NCBI GenBank assembly: GCA_947495135.1
Contig: CANLXN010000006.1
Coordinates: 1-64,000 of the forward strand
Length of the DNA stretch: 64,000 nt
DNA from: an uncultured Flavobacteriaceae bacterium
GTDB lineage: Bacteria > Bacteroidota > Bacteroidia > Flavobacteriales > Flavobacteriaceae
Direction: 5' to 3'
Shown here in pieces: positions 17,552 to 26,213 of the stretch. The notes beneath the pieces are model-generated. The model did no database searches, was not told the origin of the DNA, and was given only the letters and a program-made list of their open reading frames with translations. Numbering within the stretch: position 1 is the first letter of the stretch; the number at the start of each line of letters is the position of its first letter. The position numbers and the translations under genes are program-made.

Positions 17552-19180
17552 ATGGATATCAACTTCAACAAGAACGAAGATCACAATAAACTTTTACGTT
17601 CCGAATTACTTAGAAAACTATCTGCCGTAAAATTAGGTGGAGGCGAGAAACGCATGGAAAAACATCGTGCTAAGGGCAAAATGACTGCCCGAGAGCGCAT
17701 CGAATATCTTTTAGATTCTAAAAAACAATCGATTGAAATTGGCGCTTTTGCTGGGGAAGGAATGTACAAAGAGCATGGTGGTTGTCCAAGCGGTGGCGTA
17801 GTAGTAAAAATTGGATATGTACAGGGCAAACAGTGTATTGTAGTAGCTAATGACGCTACTGTAAAAGCAGGGGCTTGGTTTCCTATTACGGCTAAAAAGA
17901 ACTTGCGAGCACAGGAAATCGCTATCGAAAATAAGTTACCCATCATTTATTTAGTGGACAGCGCTGGAGTTTATCTTCCTATGCAAGATGAGATTTTCCC
18001 AGACAAGGAACATTTTGGTAGGATTTTCAGAAACAATGCTGTCATGAGCAGTATGGGAATCACTCAAATTTCAGCGGTAATGGGAAGTTGTGTAGCTGGA
18101 GGAGCTTACCTTCCTATTATGAGCGACGAAGCACTTATTGTGGACAAAACTGGTAGTATTTTTCTTGCTGGAAGTTACCTCGTAAAAGCAGCCATTGGAG
18201 AAACCATCGATAATGAAACCCTTGGAGGTGCTACCACGCATTGTGAAATAAGCGGAGTAACAGACTATAAAGCTAAAGACGATAAGGATGCACTTGACAA
18301 AATAAAAAATATAGTGTCTAAAATAGGTGATCCAGAGAGTGCGGGTTATAATCGTATAAAATCTGCAAAACCAACCGAAAAAGAAGATGACATTTTTGGT
18401 ATTCTCCCAAGATCAAGAGCAGACCAATACGACATGCGTGAAATTATTAAGCGTTTAGTAGATAAAAGTGAATTTGAAGAATACAAAGAAGGCTATGGAC
18501 AAACTATTTTAACAGGTTATGCCCGTATCGATGGTTGGGCGGTTGGAATAGTGGCTAATCAGCGTAAATTAGTAAAGACCAAAAAGGGGGAAATGCAGTT
18601 TGGAGGGGTAATTTACAGCGATAGCGCAGATAAAGCGACTCGTTTCATTGCCAATTGTAATCAGAAAAAAATTCCGTTGGTATTCTTACAAGATGTAACA
18701 GGTTTTATGGTGGGAAGCAAAAGCGAACACGGCGGTATCATAAAAGATGGAGCAAAAATGGTAAATGCAGTAAGTAATAGTGTTGTTCCTAAGTTTACGA
18801 TTGTTATTGGAAACTCCTATGGGGCTGGAAACTATGCAATGTGTGGAAAAGCATACGACCCAAGACTCATTGCTGCTTGGCCGAGTGCAGAACTTGCTGT
18901 AATGAGCGGAAATAGCGCTGCAAAAGTGTTACTGCAAATTGAAACAGCTTCTCTAAAGAAACAAGGTAAAACGATTACCGAAGAAGACGAAAAAGAATTA
19001 TACGATCGAATAAAAGCCCGATACGACGAGCAAATATCGCCTTATTATGCGGCCTCAAGAATTTGGACCGATGCAGTGATAGATCCGCTAGACACAAGAA
19101 CATGGGTTTCTATGGGAATTGAAGCTGCAAATCAAGCTCCGATCGAAAAACCTTTTAATCTAGGAGTCATTCAGGTTTAG
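17552..19180 (+). CDS. Acyl-CoA carboxylase beta subunit, methylcrotonyl type
   Basis: The 542-residue protein is a biotin-dependent carboxyltransferase subunit. VANDATVKAGAWFPIT, LVDSAGVYLPMQ, HFGRIFRN and MGSCVAGGAYLP in the N-terminal half, and VFLQDVTGFMVGS with GNSYGAGNYAMCGKAY in the C-terminal half, match the beta chain of methylcrotonyl-CoA carboxylase better than propionyl-CoA carboxylase. If so it acts in leucine degradation with a biotinylated alpha subunit, which is not in the window. The ATG at 17552 (MDINFNKNED) is chosen because an upstream TTG start would lie inside the -7 promoter box. It appears monocistronic. Confidence 0.9.
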   Translation: MDINFNKNEDHNKLLRSELLRKLSAVKLGGGEKRMEKHRAKGKMTARERIEYLLDSKKQSIEIGAFAGEGMYKEHGGCPSGGVVVKIGYVQGKQCIVVANDATVKAGAWFPITAKKNLRAQEIAIENKLPIIYLVDSAGVYLPMQDEIFPDKEHFGRIFRNNAVMSSMGITQISAVMGSCVAGGAYLPIMSDEALIVDKTGSIFLAGSYLVKAAIGETIDNETLGGATTHCEISGVTDYKAKDDKDALDKIKNIVSKIGDPESAGYNRIKSAKPTEKEDDIFGILPRSRADQYDMREIIKRLVDKSEFEEYKEGYGQTILTGYARIDGWAVGIVANQRKLVKTKKGEMQFGGVIYSDSADKATRFIANCNQKKIPLVFLQDVTGFMVGSKSEHGGIIKDGAKMVNAVSNSVVPKFTIVIGNSYGAGNYAMCGKAYDPRLIAAWPSAELAVMSGNSAAKVLLQIETASLKKQGKTITEEDEKELYDRIKARYDEQISPYYAASRIWTDAVIDPLDTRTWVSMGIEAANQAPIEKPFNLGVIQV

Positions 19181-19232
19181 CTAGTGTTTGGTTGAAACTT
19201 CAAGAATAGATTGATTAAACTTATACTCGCTC

Positions 19233-19263
19233 AATCACCAACTCATTAAATCACCAACTCATT
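19233..19263 (+). repeat. Tandem 16-bp repeat at an MFS gene start
   Basis: The 15-mer AATCACCAACTCATT occurs twice (19233-19247 and 19249-19263) with one base between. The second copy includes the first two bases of the TTG start codon of the transporter gene, so the repeat forms its translation initiation region. Confidence 0.8.
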
Positions 19264-20518
19264 GAAAAAAAATTGGTTATATCTCCTGTTACTCATTCTT
19301 TCTGGAGAAGCCATTTTTATATTGCCATTTGTTTTGGCGCGAGTATTTAGACCTACGGTGCTTCATGTTTTTGAGCTTACCAATCTAGAGTTAGGAACCT
19401 GCTATTCCTTTTATGGATTGGTTGCTTTAGTTGCTTATCCGTTAGGTGGACCATTGGCAGACCGGTTTCCTCCTCGCAAATTAATTGCCGTTGCCTTAAT
19501 TCTAACCGCTTTGGGTGGTGTGTATTACGCCTCCTACCCTTCACTTACAATGCTTAAGGTCTTATACGGCTACTGGGGTTTTACTACCATTTTTCTATTT
19601 TGGGCTTCCATGATCAAAGCTACCCGTATCTGGGGAGGTGAAGCTTCACAAGGAAAAGCGTTTGGTTTTTTGGACGGTGGTCGCGGACTTGTAGGTGCTC
19701 TTTTTGGCACTTTAGGAGTCTTTATTTTCTCCCTTTTTATGGTAGGCCAAATTGCAGAAGCTACACTCGAAAACAGTCAGCAGGCATTTAAACAAGTTGT
19801 TTTAATTTCCTCGGCTATTGTTGTTGTTATTGCGATTTTTGTGTGGTTCTTTATGAAATCTAAAGATACCGATGAGGCACAAGTTATGCTGGAAAAAATT
19901 ACGCTTAGCCAGGTAAAAGATGTGCTTAAAATTCCTGCGATTTGGTTGTTAATGATTATTATATTGTGTGGTTATGTAGGTTACAAGTTAACCGACATAT
20001 TCTCTCAATACGCCCAAAATGTAATGGGATTTGATCAGATTGAATCCGCCCAAGTGGGTACTTTCCTATTGTATATAAGACCAGTGATAGGCATTATTAT
20101 CGGGTTTATTGCAGATAGCTCTCGAATTAGCTTATGGCTTGTTATTAGCTTCTCACTTACCATTGTGGGTGCTGTACTTTTTGCAAGTGGGATTATTAGT
20201 GAAAGTTTAACTGGACTTTTCTTTATGTCAATTCTCATAAGCGCTACTGGAATTTATTCTATCCGGGCCTTGTATTTTGCAAGCATGAAGGAAGGCAAAA
20301 TCCCTGTTGTTCTTACGGGTACGGCGGTGGGCCTTATTTCACTGGTTGGGTATACTCCAGATATTTTTGTAGGCCCTTCTCTTGTATTACTGGATAACTA
20401 TCCAGGAGAATTAGGTTTTCAATATGTATTCTTGATGCTGGGTTGTTTTGCATTGGTAGGACTCGTTGCTTCTCTAATTTTTTATAACCAGAATAGAAAA
20501 AGTAAGACTCTTAACTAA
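19262..20518 (+). CDS. MFS transporter
   Basis: The 418-residue protein has about twelve membrane segments. The major-facilitator loop 2-3 motif appears as GGPLADRFPPRK near residue 61. Charged cytoplasmic stretches follow at KSKDTDEAQ, between the two six-helix halves, and at the C-terminus. The substrate is not evident; LGTCYSFYG and the overall form resemble nitrate/oxalate-type or organic-acid carriers only loosely. Translation must start at a TTG, since the next Met in frame comes about 95 residues later, after three helices. The start overlaps a tandem repeat. Confidence 0.85.
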   Translation: MKKNWLYLLLLILSGEAIFILPFVLARVFRPTVLHVFELTNLELGTCYSFYGLVALVAYPLGGPLADRFPPRKLIAVALILTALGGVYYASYPSLTMLKVLYGYWGFTTIFLFWASMIKATRIWGGEASQGKAFGFLDGGRGLVGALFGTLGVFIFSLFMVGQIAEATLENSQQAFKQVVLISSAIVVVIAIFVWFFMKSKDTDEAQVMLEKITLSQVKDVLKIPAIWLLMIIILCGYVGYKLTDIFSQYAQNVMGFDQIESAQVGTFLLYIRPVIGIIIGFIADSSRISLWLVISFSLTIVGAVLFASGIISESLTGLFFMSILISATGIYSIRALYFASMKEGKIPVVLTGTAVGLISLVGYTPDIFVGPSLVLLDNYPGELGFQYVFLMLGCFALVGLVASLIFYNQNRKSKTLN

Positions 20519-20528
20519 TGGTATTTTC

Positions 20529-20608
20529 AATTATCGGCTTCAGAACCGATAATTACAAATATCGGGTCTTGATCCGATATTGTTGGATATCGTCTTAAAA
20601 ACCGATAT
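20529..20608 (+). promoter_or_regulatory. Three palindromic operators before satD, 28-bp period
   Basis: Three inverted repeats share one form, ATCGG, 8 bp, CCGAT. Site 1 has arms AATTATCGG/CCGATAATT (20529-20537, 20546-20554). Site 2 has AATATCGG/CCGATATT (20558-20565, 20574-20581). Site 3 has ATATCGT/CCGATAT (20587-20593, 20602-20608, one mismatch). The centres are exactly 28 bp apart. Site 2 abuts the -33 element and site 3 fills the spacer up to the -7 box, so a protein bound here should block transcription. SatD itself, with a C-terminal helix-turn-helix, is the obvious candidate binder; this is inferred. Confidence 0.85.
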
Positions 20609-20613
20609 ATTTG
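20583..20613 (+). promoter_or_regulatory. satD promoter
   Basis: TTG (20583-20585), 20 bp, TATATTTG (20606-20613), a full match to the Bacteroidota consensus. The ATG follows 15 nt later. The first three bases of the -7 box belong to the third palindrome. Confidence 0.75.
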
Positions 20614-20628
20614 TTAAAAACCAAAAAA

Positions 20629-21228
20629 ATGATTGCAATAATAACAGGCGATATCATCAACTCTCGAGAAGGAAAAGTAGAAAACTGGCTCAATCCTTTA
20701 AAAGAGGTATTGAACTATTATGGGAAAGAACCTACAAATTGGGAAATATTTAGAGGGGATAGTTTTCAATTATCTATAACCCCAGAAAAAGCGCTATTAG
20801 CAGCCATTCATATCAAGTCTGTTATCAAACAAACAAAACTACAAGACGTTCGCATCGCTATTGGTATTGGTGAAGAAAGCTATGGTTCTTCTAAAATAAC
20901 CGAATCTAATGGCTCTGCTTATGTAAGATCTGGCGACTGCTTCGAATCTTTAAAAAAACAAACACTCGCTATTAAATCGTCTAACGAACAATTTGATCAA
21001 CTCTTCAATATTATGCTTAGTTTGTCTTTACTTACAGCAAATAACTGGAGTAGTACAGTTGCCAAAGCAATTAAAACGGCCATAGAGAATTCAGATAAAA
21101 ACCAAAAGAACCTTGCCAAAATTCTTCATAAATCACAGAGCAGCATTAGCGAAGCACTCACCAGAGGTGGTTTCGAAGAAATTATGCACATGAACAGTTA
21201 CTACCAATCACAAATTTCTGAACTATGA
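20629..21228 (+). CDS. SatD family protein with C-terminal helix-turn-helix
   Basis: The 199-residue protein begins MIAIITGDIINSREG, the SatD family N-terminus, followed by GDSFQLSI and AIGIGEESY, which recall a nucleotide-cyclase-like or ferredoxin-like fold. Residues about 145-180 (NLAKILHKSQSSISEALTRGG) read as a DNA-binding helix-turn-helix. SatD was named for acid tolerance in streptococci; the biochemical role is unknown. A TTG at 20611 would extend the ORF, but it lies in the promoter box, so the ATG at 20629 is used. The stop overlaps the next gene by 4 bp. Autoregulation through the three upstream palindromes is likely. Confidence 0.85.
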   Translation: MIAIITGDIINSREGKVENWLNPLKEVLNYYGKEPTNWEIFRGDSFQLSITPEKALLAAIHIKSVIKQTKLQDVRIAIGIGEESYGSSKITESNGSAYVRSGDCFESLKKQTLAIKSSNEQFDQLFNIMLSLSLLTANNWSSTVAKAIKTAIENSDKNQKNLAKILHKSQSSISEALTRGGFEEIMHMNSYYQSQISEL

Positions 21229-21935
21229 TTCTTCTAAGCATTAAATTATTAATCGCTCATATTATTGGTGATTTCGTCTTACAGCCAGACAGTTGGGTAG
21301 AACATAAAAAGCTTCATAAACACAAGTCAAAATTCCTGTACTTCCACGGAATAGTTCACTTCATAGCACTTCTGGTCATACTGCAATTTAATTGGTCTTA
21401 TTTACCTTATTTTATACTAATTGTAATAAGTCACTTAATCATCGATCTAATTAAAATTAATCTGGAAGGCAAAATGAATTCCCAATTTTCATTCGCTCTA
21501 GATCAAATACTGCATATAGCCATTCTAAGCATAGTTGTATATTTAAACCATCCATACGTCATCGATTTCGGGAAAATATACTCGGAAGAAAATCTATTTT
21601 TAGTACTCATGTTACTGCTCGTAATACCAGTTTCATCCATTGTTATGAAGATGATGATGAGTAAATGGAAATTAGAAGAAGACAATTCAGAAGATTCCCT
21701 ACAAAACGCCGGTGCTTACATTGGGATATTAGAACGTCTCTTTGTTTTTAGTTTTATCGTTTTAAATCAATGGGGAGCAATAGGCTTTCTTATAGCCGCA
21801 AAATCCGTTTTTAGATTTGGAGATCTTTCTAGAGCCAAGAATAGAAAACTAACCGAATACGTATTAATAGGAACCCTCACCAGTTTTGGTTTAGCCATAT
21901 CGCTAGGGTTACTCTATATCTATTTCACCAAATAA
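21225..21935 (+). CDS. DUF3307 membrane protein
   Basis: The 236-residue integral membrane protein has about six to seven hydrophobic segments. The N-terminus IAHIIGDFVLQPDSWVEHKK is the DUF3307 signature, and HLIIDLIK and FALDQILHI supply the conserved His/Asp residues of the family. The function is unknown. It overlaps satD by 4 bp (ATGA) and must be under the same operators. SatD-DUF3307 pairs are, as I recall, common in Bacteroidota, so the two probably act together, perhaps a cytoplasmic sensor-repressor with a membrane effector. Confidence 0.88.
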   Translation: MILLSIKLLIAHIIGDFVLQPDSWVEHKKLHKHKSKFLYFHGIVHFIALLVILQFNWSYLPYFILIVISHLIIDLIKINLEGKMNSQFSFALDQILHIAILSIVVYLNHPYVIDFGKIYSEENLFLVLMLLLVIPVSSIVMKMMMSKWKLEEDNSEDSLQNAGAYIGILERLFVFSFIVLNQWGAIGFLIAAKSVFRFGDLSRAKNRKLTEYVLIGTLTSFGLAISLGLLYIYFTK

Positions 21936-22100
21936 GCCAATAAATAATAAAAGCTATTGACAAATGAAAAAAGCTAGACTAACAAAGTAGTTTTTCCATT
22001 CAAGAGCCCGTTTAAAAAGTTACCTTTACCCAGAAGTTGGATGAACTTTTATAAAACATCTCCTACTCCCTTAACTCGCCTAACGTTATAAAACTACCAT

Positions 22101-22427
22101 ATGGAACAAGCAGAATTTTTAGAAAAGCACGTTTTTACAGATTTAAAAAACCTAAACGACGGGTTCGATCCAGAATCAACACATTATTTCTCTGAAGCAG
22201 ATTTTGCTATTATCCTTCAAAAAGCAGAACATTACGGAATTGGAATTTATGAGATCAAAACAGTATTAAACGGGAAGCCTTACGACGTTTCGGCCCATAC
22301 AGATCACAATAAGAAAGCGACGGATGCACGATGGTATAAAAAAGCACTTCAAACCTTTAAACATAGAGAAGACAACCTTTTATATTCAGCCTCTTATAAA
22401 GTTTCGAGCAAGCTTTTAGCAAGATAA
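22101..22427 (+). CDS. Conserved-looking hypothetical protein, 108 aa
   Basis: The protein is small, soluble and charged, with no signal peptide or membrane segment. It is rich in His, Lys and Tyr (AEHYGIGIYEIKTVLNGKPYDVSAHTDHNKK). No family is recognised. Codon use is like that of neighbours, and the ORF has a clear ATG with no competing ORF, so it is probably real. It lies alone between the DUF3307 gene and the OmpH/Skp gene. The 165 bp before it show no clear promoter. Confidence 0.6.
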   Translation: MEQAEFLEKHVFTDLKNLNDGFDPESTHYFSEADFAIILQKAEHYGIGIYEIKTVLNGKPYDVSAHTDHNKKATDARWYKKALQTFKHREDNLLYSASYKVSSKLLAR

Positions 22428-22538
22428 CTTTAACTCAGGATTGTCTGGAATAGTAAAAAAGCCGTATTTTTTACTTCGGAAATTTTCACCTCCGTATTTT
22501 TTATTGAAAAACACACTAACTACTAAACCATCTGTACT

Positions 22539-23039
22539 ATGAAACAAGTTTTCAAAACCATCTTCATTTGTTCTTTCATTCTGCTAACAGCCGTCAACGT
22601 TCAAGCACAAAAGATAGCGTACGCCAACACTGCTGAAATTTTAACTGGAATGCCCGAAATGGCTGCAGCCGAAAAGGAGATCCAAACCATGCAACAGAAT
22701 TTGCAAGGACAAGGTGAGTCGCTCTATAAAACACTCCAAAGTAATATTCAGGTTCTACAGGAAAAAATAGGGAATGGACAGCTTTCTCCAGAGCAACAGC
22801 AAGTAGAAATCGATGCCATTGCCAAACAAGAGAACGAACTAAAAGTTTTCGAATCGAAAATGGCACAGGCTTTAGACCAAAGAAGAAATCAACTTCTGGA
22901 ACCTATTTATGCCAAAGTAAATAAAACAATCGCCGCGGTCGCAAAAGAAAATGGTTATGCTATGATCTTATCCCATGAGGCAGTACTCTTTTCTGAAGAC
23001 GCACAAAATGTTACAGCTTTGATACAGGCTAAACTATAA
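22539..23039 (+). CDS. OmpH/Skp family periplasmic chaperone
   Basis: The 166-residue protein has a signal peptide (residues 1-23, ending VQAQ), then KIAYANTAEILTGMPE and a long charged coiled-coil region (residues about 40-115), ending with MAIL-like VNKTIAAVAKENGYAMILS. This is the OmpH/Skp architecture. Skp trimers hold unfolded outer membrane proteins in the periplasm. Usually these genes follow bamA; here it is isolated from it, so this is likely an additional paralogue. Upstream, a 12-mer CCGTATTTTTTA occurs twice, 30 bp apart. Confidence 0.88.
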   Translation: MKQVFKTIFICSFILLTAVNVQAQKIAYANTAEILTGMPEMAAAEKEIQTMQQNLQGQGESLYKTLQSNIQVLQEKIGNGQLSPEQQQVEIDAIAKQENELKVFESKMAQALDQRRNQLLEPIYAKVNKTIAAVAKENGYAMILSHEAVLFSEDAQNVTALIQAKL

Positions 23040-23075
23040 TCCTTAACTTACTTATTAACCTCACAAGCATCACAG

Positions 23076-24632
23076 ATGAAAAAATCACTCCTTCTCTTCT
23101 GCCTCTTTCTTTCTTTTTTTGCCCATTGTCAAACACAGGGAGAAGGTCCTTTCAATCAACTTATTATCCGTGGAGTGATGCTTATAAATGGAGACGGAGC
23201 GCCACCAATAGGCCCGGTAGATATTGTAGTTGAAAAAAATATAATTAAAGAGATTAAAGTCGTTGGGTATCCCGGAGTTCCCATCGACAATTCCAAAAGA
23301 CCGAAACTTAAGTCTAACGGAAAAGAGCTCGACGCCAACGGAATGTTTTTGCTTCCAGGATTTATAGATATGCACGGTCATATTGGAGGAATCTCTCAGG
23401 GAGCAGAATGGGATTATGTATTCAAATTATGGATGGCACACGGAATCACAACGGTTAGAGAACCTAGCGGGCGAGGAATCGACTACACCCTCGATCTCAA
23501 AAAGCGAAGTGCTGCCAACGAAATTATTGCTCCACGCATTATTAGTTATGTAGGATTTGGACAAGGAAGCAAGGAACCTATTACCACCGAAGAGCAAGCT
23601 AGACAATGGGTGCGGGACAATGCAAAAAAAGGTGCAGACGGAATTAAATTTTTTGGAGCCGAACCGCATATTATGACTGCTGCATTGGACGAAAATAAAA
23701 AATTAGGAAAAGGATCGGCCTGCCACCACGCACAAATGTCGGTTGCAAGATGGAATGTTTTGAATTCGGCAAGAGCGGGATTAACTAGTATGGAGCATTG
23801 GTATGGTCTACCAGAAGCTTTGTTTGATGATAAAACCGTACAGAACTATCCGTTGGACTATAATTACAACAACGAACAGCACCGTTTTGGCGAAGCAGGT
23901 AAACTTTGGAAACAGGCCGCTGAACCATATTCGGATCATTGGAACAACGTAATGAACGAATTAATAGCTTTGGATTTCACCCTAGATCCAACCTTTAATA
24001 TTTACGAAGCTAGCAGAGATTTACAACGAGCTCGGAGAGCAGAATGGCACGAGGACTATACACTTCCATCCCTTTGGCGCTTTTATCAACCAAGTAAAAT
24101 AAGTCACGGAAGTTACTGGCATTTCTGGGGAACTGAGGAGGAAGTAGCTTGGAAAGAAAATTATCGACTATGGATGACCTTTATCAATGAATACAAAAAT
24201 CGCGGCGGACGGGTGACAGCAGGTTCCGACTCTGGCTTTATATTTCAATTGTACGGTTTTGCTTATATCCGCGAACTCGAACTATTGCGGGAAGCCGGTT
24301 TTCATCCAATGGAGGTAGTTAGAGCAGCTACCCTCAACGGAGCAGAGGCACTGGGCTTGGACGACCAAATTGGTTCGGTTCAGGTTGGAAAGTTAGCCGA
24401 TTTCGCCATTGTGGAAGAAAATCCATTGCAAAACCTAAAAGTACTTTACGGAACTGGAGCTATCAAACTTACCGAAGACAATGAAGTAGTTAGGGTTGGA
24501 GGCGTTAAATACACCATCAAAGACGGTATCATCTACGATGCTAAAGAACTTCTAAAAGAGGTGAAAATAATGGTAGATAAAGCCAAAGCCGCCGAAGGAT
24601 TTGAATTAAAACAACCCGGAATTAAGGATTAG
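23076..24632 (+). CDS. Exported amidohydrolase family protein
   Basis: The 518-residue protein has a signal peptide (residues 1-18, ending AHCQ) and an amidohydrolase TIM barrel. Metal-binding HxH is in DMHGHIGG, a lysine candidate in GADGIKFFG, further His in ACHHAQM and SMEHWYG, and the late Asp in AGSDSGF. The C-terminal composite beta domain has QVGKLADFAIVEENPL, typical of dipeptidase/imidazolonepropionase-related hydrolases. The substrate is unknown, possibly peptides or cyclic amides in the periplasm. It lies 36 bp after the OmpH gene and may be co-transcribed. Confidence 0.88.
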   Translation: MKKSLLLFCLFLSFFAHCQTQGEGPFNQLIIRGVMLINGDGAPPIGPVDIVVEKNIIKEIKVVGYPGVPIDNSKRPKLKSNGKELDANGMFLLPGFIDMHGHIGGISQGAEWDYVFKLWMAHGITTVREPSGRGIDYTLDLKKRSAANEIIAPRIISYVGFGQGSKEPITTEEQARQWVRDNAKKGADGIKFFGAEPHIMTAALDENKKLGKGSACHHAQMSVARWNVLNSARAGLTSMEHWYGLPEALFDDKTVQNYPLDYNYNNEQHRFGEAGKLWKQAAEPYSDHWNNVMNELIALDFTLDPTFNIYEASRDLQRARRAEWHEDYTLPSLWRFYQPSKISHGSYWHFWGTEEEVAWKENYRLWMTFINEYKNRGGRVTAGSDSGFIFQLYGFAYIRELELLREAGFHPMEVVRAATLNGAEALGLDDQIGSVQVGKLADFAIVEENPLQNLKVLYGTGAIKLTEDNEVVRVGGVKYTIKDGIIYDAKELLKEVKIMVDKAKAAEGFELKQPGIKD

Positions 24633-24779
24633 ATTAATAGGCGTCAATTTAAAAGGCAATTAGTTTACTCACTCAGAAGAACCTCATCCGGAGCCAGCAA
24701 TATTTAAAGGTACTTGCAAAAGGTTGAATCTTCATCCAGACTTAGAGTTTCGAAAATTTCAGCATACAAACACGACTCT

Positions 24780-26093
24780 TTAAAATGAGATCGCTTTTAT
24801 TCGTTCTTGTCGGCCATTTACATATCTAAAACCATTTTTTCCGAAAAATCCAGCTTCTTCGAGCATGATACGGATGTCTTTCTTCCACTCTGGAATATTT
24901 ACTGTGGTATTAAGTTCTATCGCATAAACGGTGTTGTAGTGTAGCGGATAATCTCCTGTAACAGGAACTCCCTCCTGAGAATCCCACATCCCGAGCGTTG
25001 TACCCGAGCTATGCCCGTAAGTTCCCAATGGGTGAGTGTAAATAGAAGGACGCATGCCTTCTGCCCTACCTTTTGCTAGTGACATAGCGAGAACCTCATT
25101 TCCAGTTCTACCCTCTTTGAAAAAGCCTGTAAAAATATCTTGAACTCTATTACCCTTGGCAAACGCATCTGCCAGAAATTGGGGAACCTCTGTCTCACCA
25201 TCCTTTAGCACATAGGCGTGTTCTTGGCAATCTGTGTTAAGGCCTATGTACGTAATCCCAAAATCGCAGTGCAGTAAATCTCCAGGTATTATTACTTTGG
25301 CCTTCTCTCCTTTACTAAACGAATAAATATGACTCTTGAGTTCCTCGTTATCCCGCTGTACATCGATGGTGGGATGAAACCAAGTTTCGAGTCCCATATC
25401 GGTTACTTTTTGCCGCATCCACCAAACTAAATCGTCTGTAGTTGTCTTGCCCGGTGTAATTACTTTCGAGGAAAATGTTTCATCGATAATTGCGTGGGTA
25501 ACAGACACCAGTGTATTGTAAAGCTCCATTTCCTTTTCTGTACGTGTTTCTATCCAACCAATGGCTAGTTTTTCTGCTGAAACGAGTTTATTCTCCAAGT
25601 TTTCTGGCAATGCAGCCTTTAATTCCAGATAATCTGTATGAACGAGTCCATCTGCAATTCCGAAGTATTCAGAAATATTAATTCCTATTTTCTCTGGATT
25701 CCTTTCTTCAATAAGTTCAACTAGTCGCGCCCATTGATCTGGTTGTTTCTCTTTGTCCCATGCAGAACTTATATTCTTTCCCACATCGTATCTAGCTACT
25801 GCCAATTTTTCAATAGTATTTTTAGCTTTATTGCGATAAAAGACTAAAATAGTTCGTCTTCTAGCATTTAGCCACGTGGCTGGTAACATAGTCCGCATTA
25901 CTGGGTCTTCATTATATTCTCGGGAGATAACGAGCCACATATCGATTCCTGTATTGTCCATAAGTTGCGGCAACAAATTATTAAAACGATCTGCTAGAAT
26001 TTCATCTTTTAGCGCTGCTCTATCGCGTTCGGGAAGTATTTGAGCTTGTATGGACACGCTAAAAAAGATAATTAGGAGAAAGATGTATTTCAT
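24780..26093 (-). CDS. Exported M24 family metallopeptidase (Xaa-Pro aminopeptidase-like)
   Basis: The 437-residue protein has a signal peptide (residues 1-18, ending IQAQ), an N-terminal creatinase-like domain (GIDMWLVISREYNEDPV), and a C-terminal pita-bread M24 domain. Metal-ligand candidates are in HCDFGITYIGLNTDCQ, THPLGTYGH and YAIELNTTV. Xaa-Pro aminopeptidases remove N-terminal residues before proline. The second Asp region reads GLNTDCQ rather than the usual tDxtR, so some divergence is possible. It is transcribed alone, convergent with the amidohydrolase gene. Confidence 0.85.
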   Translation of the reverse strand: MKYIFLLIIFFSVSIQAQILPERDRAALKDEILADRFNNLLPQLMDNTGIDMWLVISREYNEDPVMRTMLPATWLNARRRTILVFYRNKAKNTIEKLAVARYDVGKNISSAWDKEKQPDQWARLVELIEERNPEKIGINISEYFGIADGLVHTDYLELKAALPENLENKLVSAEKLAIGWIETRTEKEMELYNTLVSVTHAIIDETFSSKVITPGKTTTDDLVWWMRQKVTDMGLETWFHPTIDVQRDNEELKSHIYSFSKGEKAKVIIPGDLLHCDFGITYIGLNTDCQEHAYVLKDGETEVPQFLADAFAKGNRVQDIFTGFFKEGRTGNEVLAMSLAKGRAEGMRPSIYTHPLGTYGHSSGTTLGMWDSQEGVPVTGDYPLHYNTVYAIELNTTVNIPEWKKDIRIMLEEAGFFGKNGFRYVNGRQERIKAISF

Positions 26094-26137
26094 AATAGAT
26101 AGTTTTTATAAAAATACACATTTAATAAAAAAAATAA

Positions 26138-26161
26138 AGGGAATCGAACATGCGATTCCCT
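26138..26161 (-). terminator. Terminator of the plug-domain gene
   Basis: A perfect 9-bp stem (AGGGAATCG/CGATTCCCT) with a 6-nt loop is followed on the minus strand by TTTATTTTTTTT, a textbook intrinsic terminator 52 bp past the stop at 26214. Confidence 0.85.
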
Positions 26162-26213
26162 CCTTATCACTAAAAAATATATGAGCGACTCGTGTTGTAT
26201 TCACCTTTATGCC

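Noticed and set aside
20611-20628. TTG start giving a longer SatD
   Set aside because: It lies within the promoter -7 box, before any plausible transcription start.
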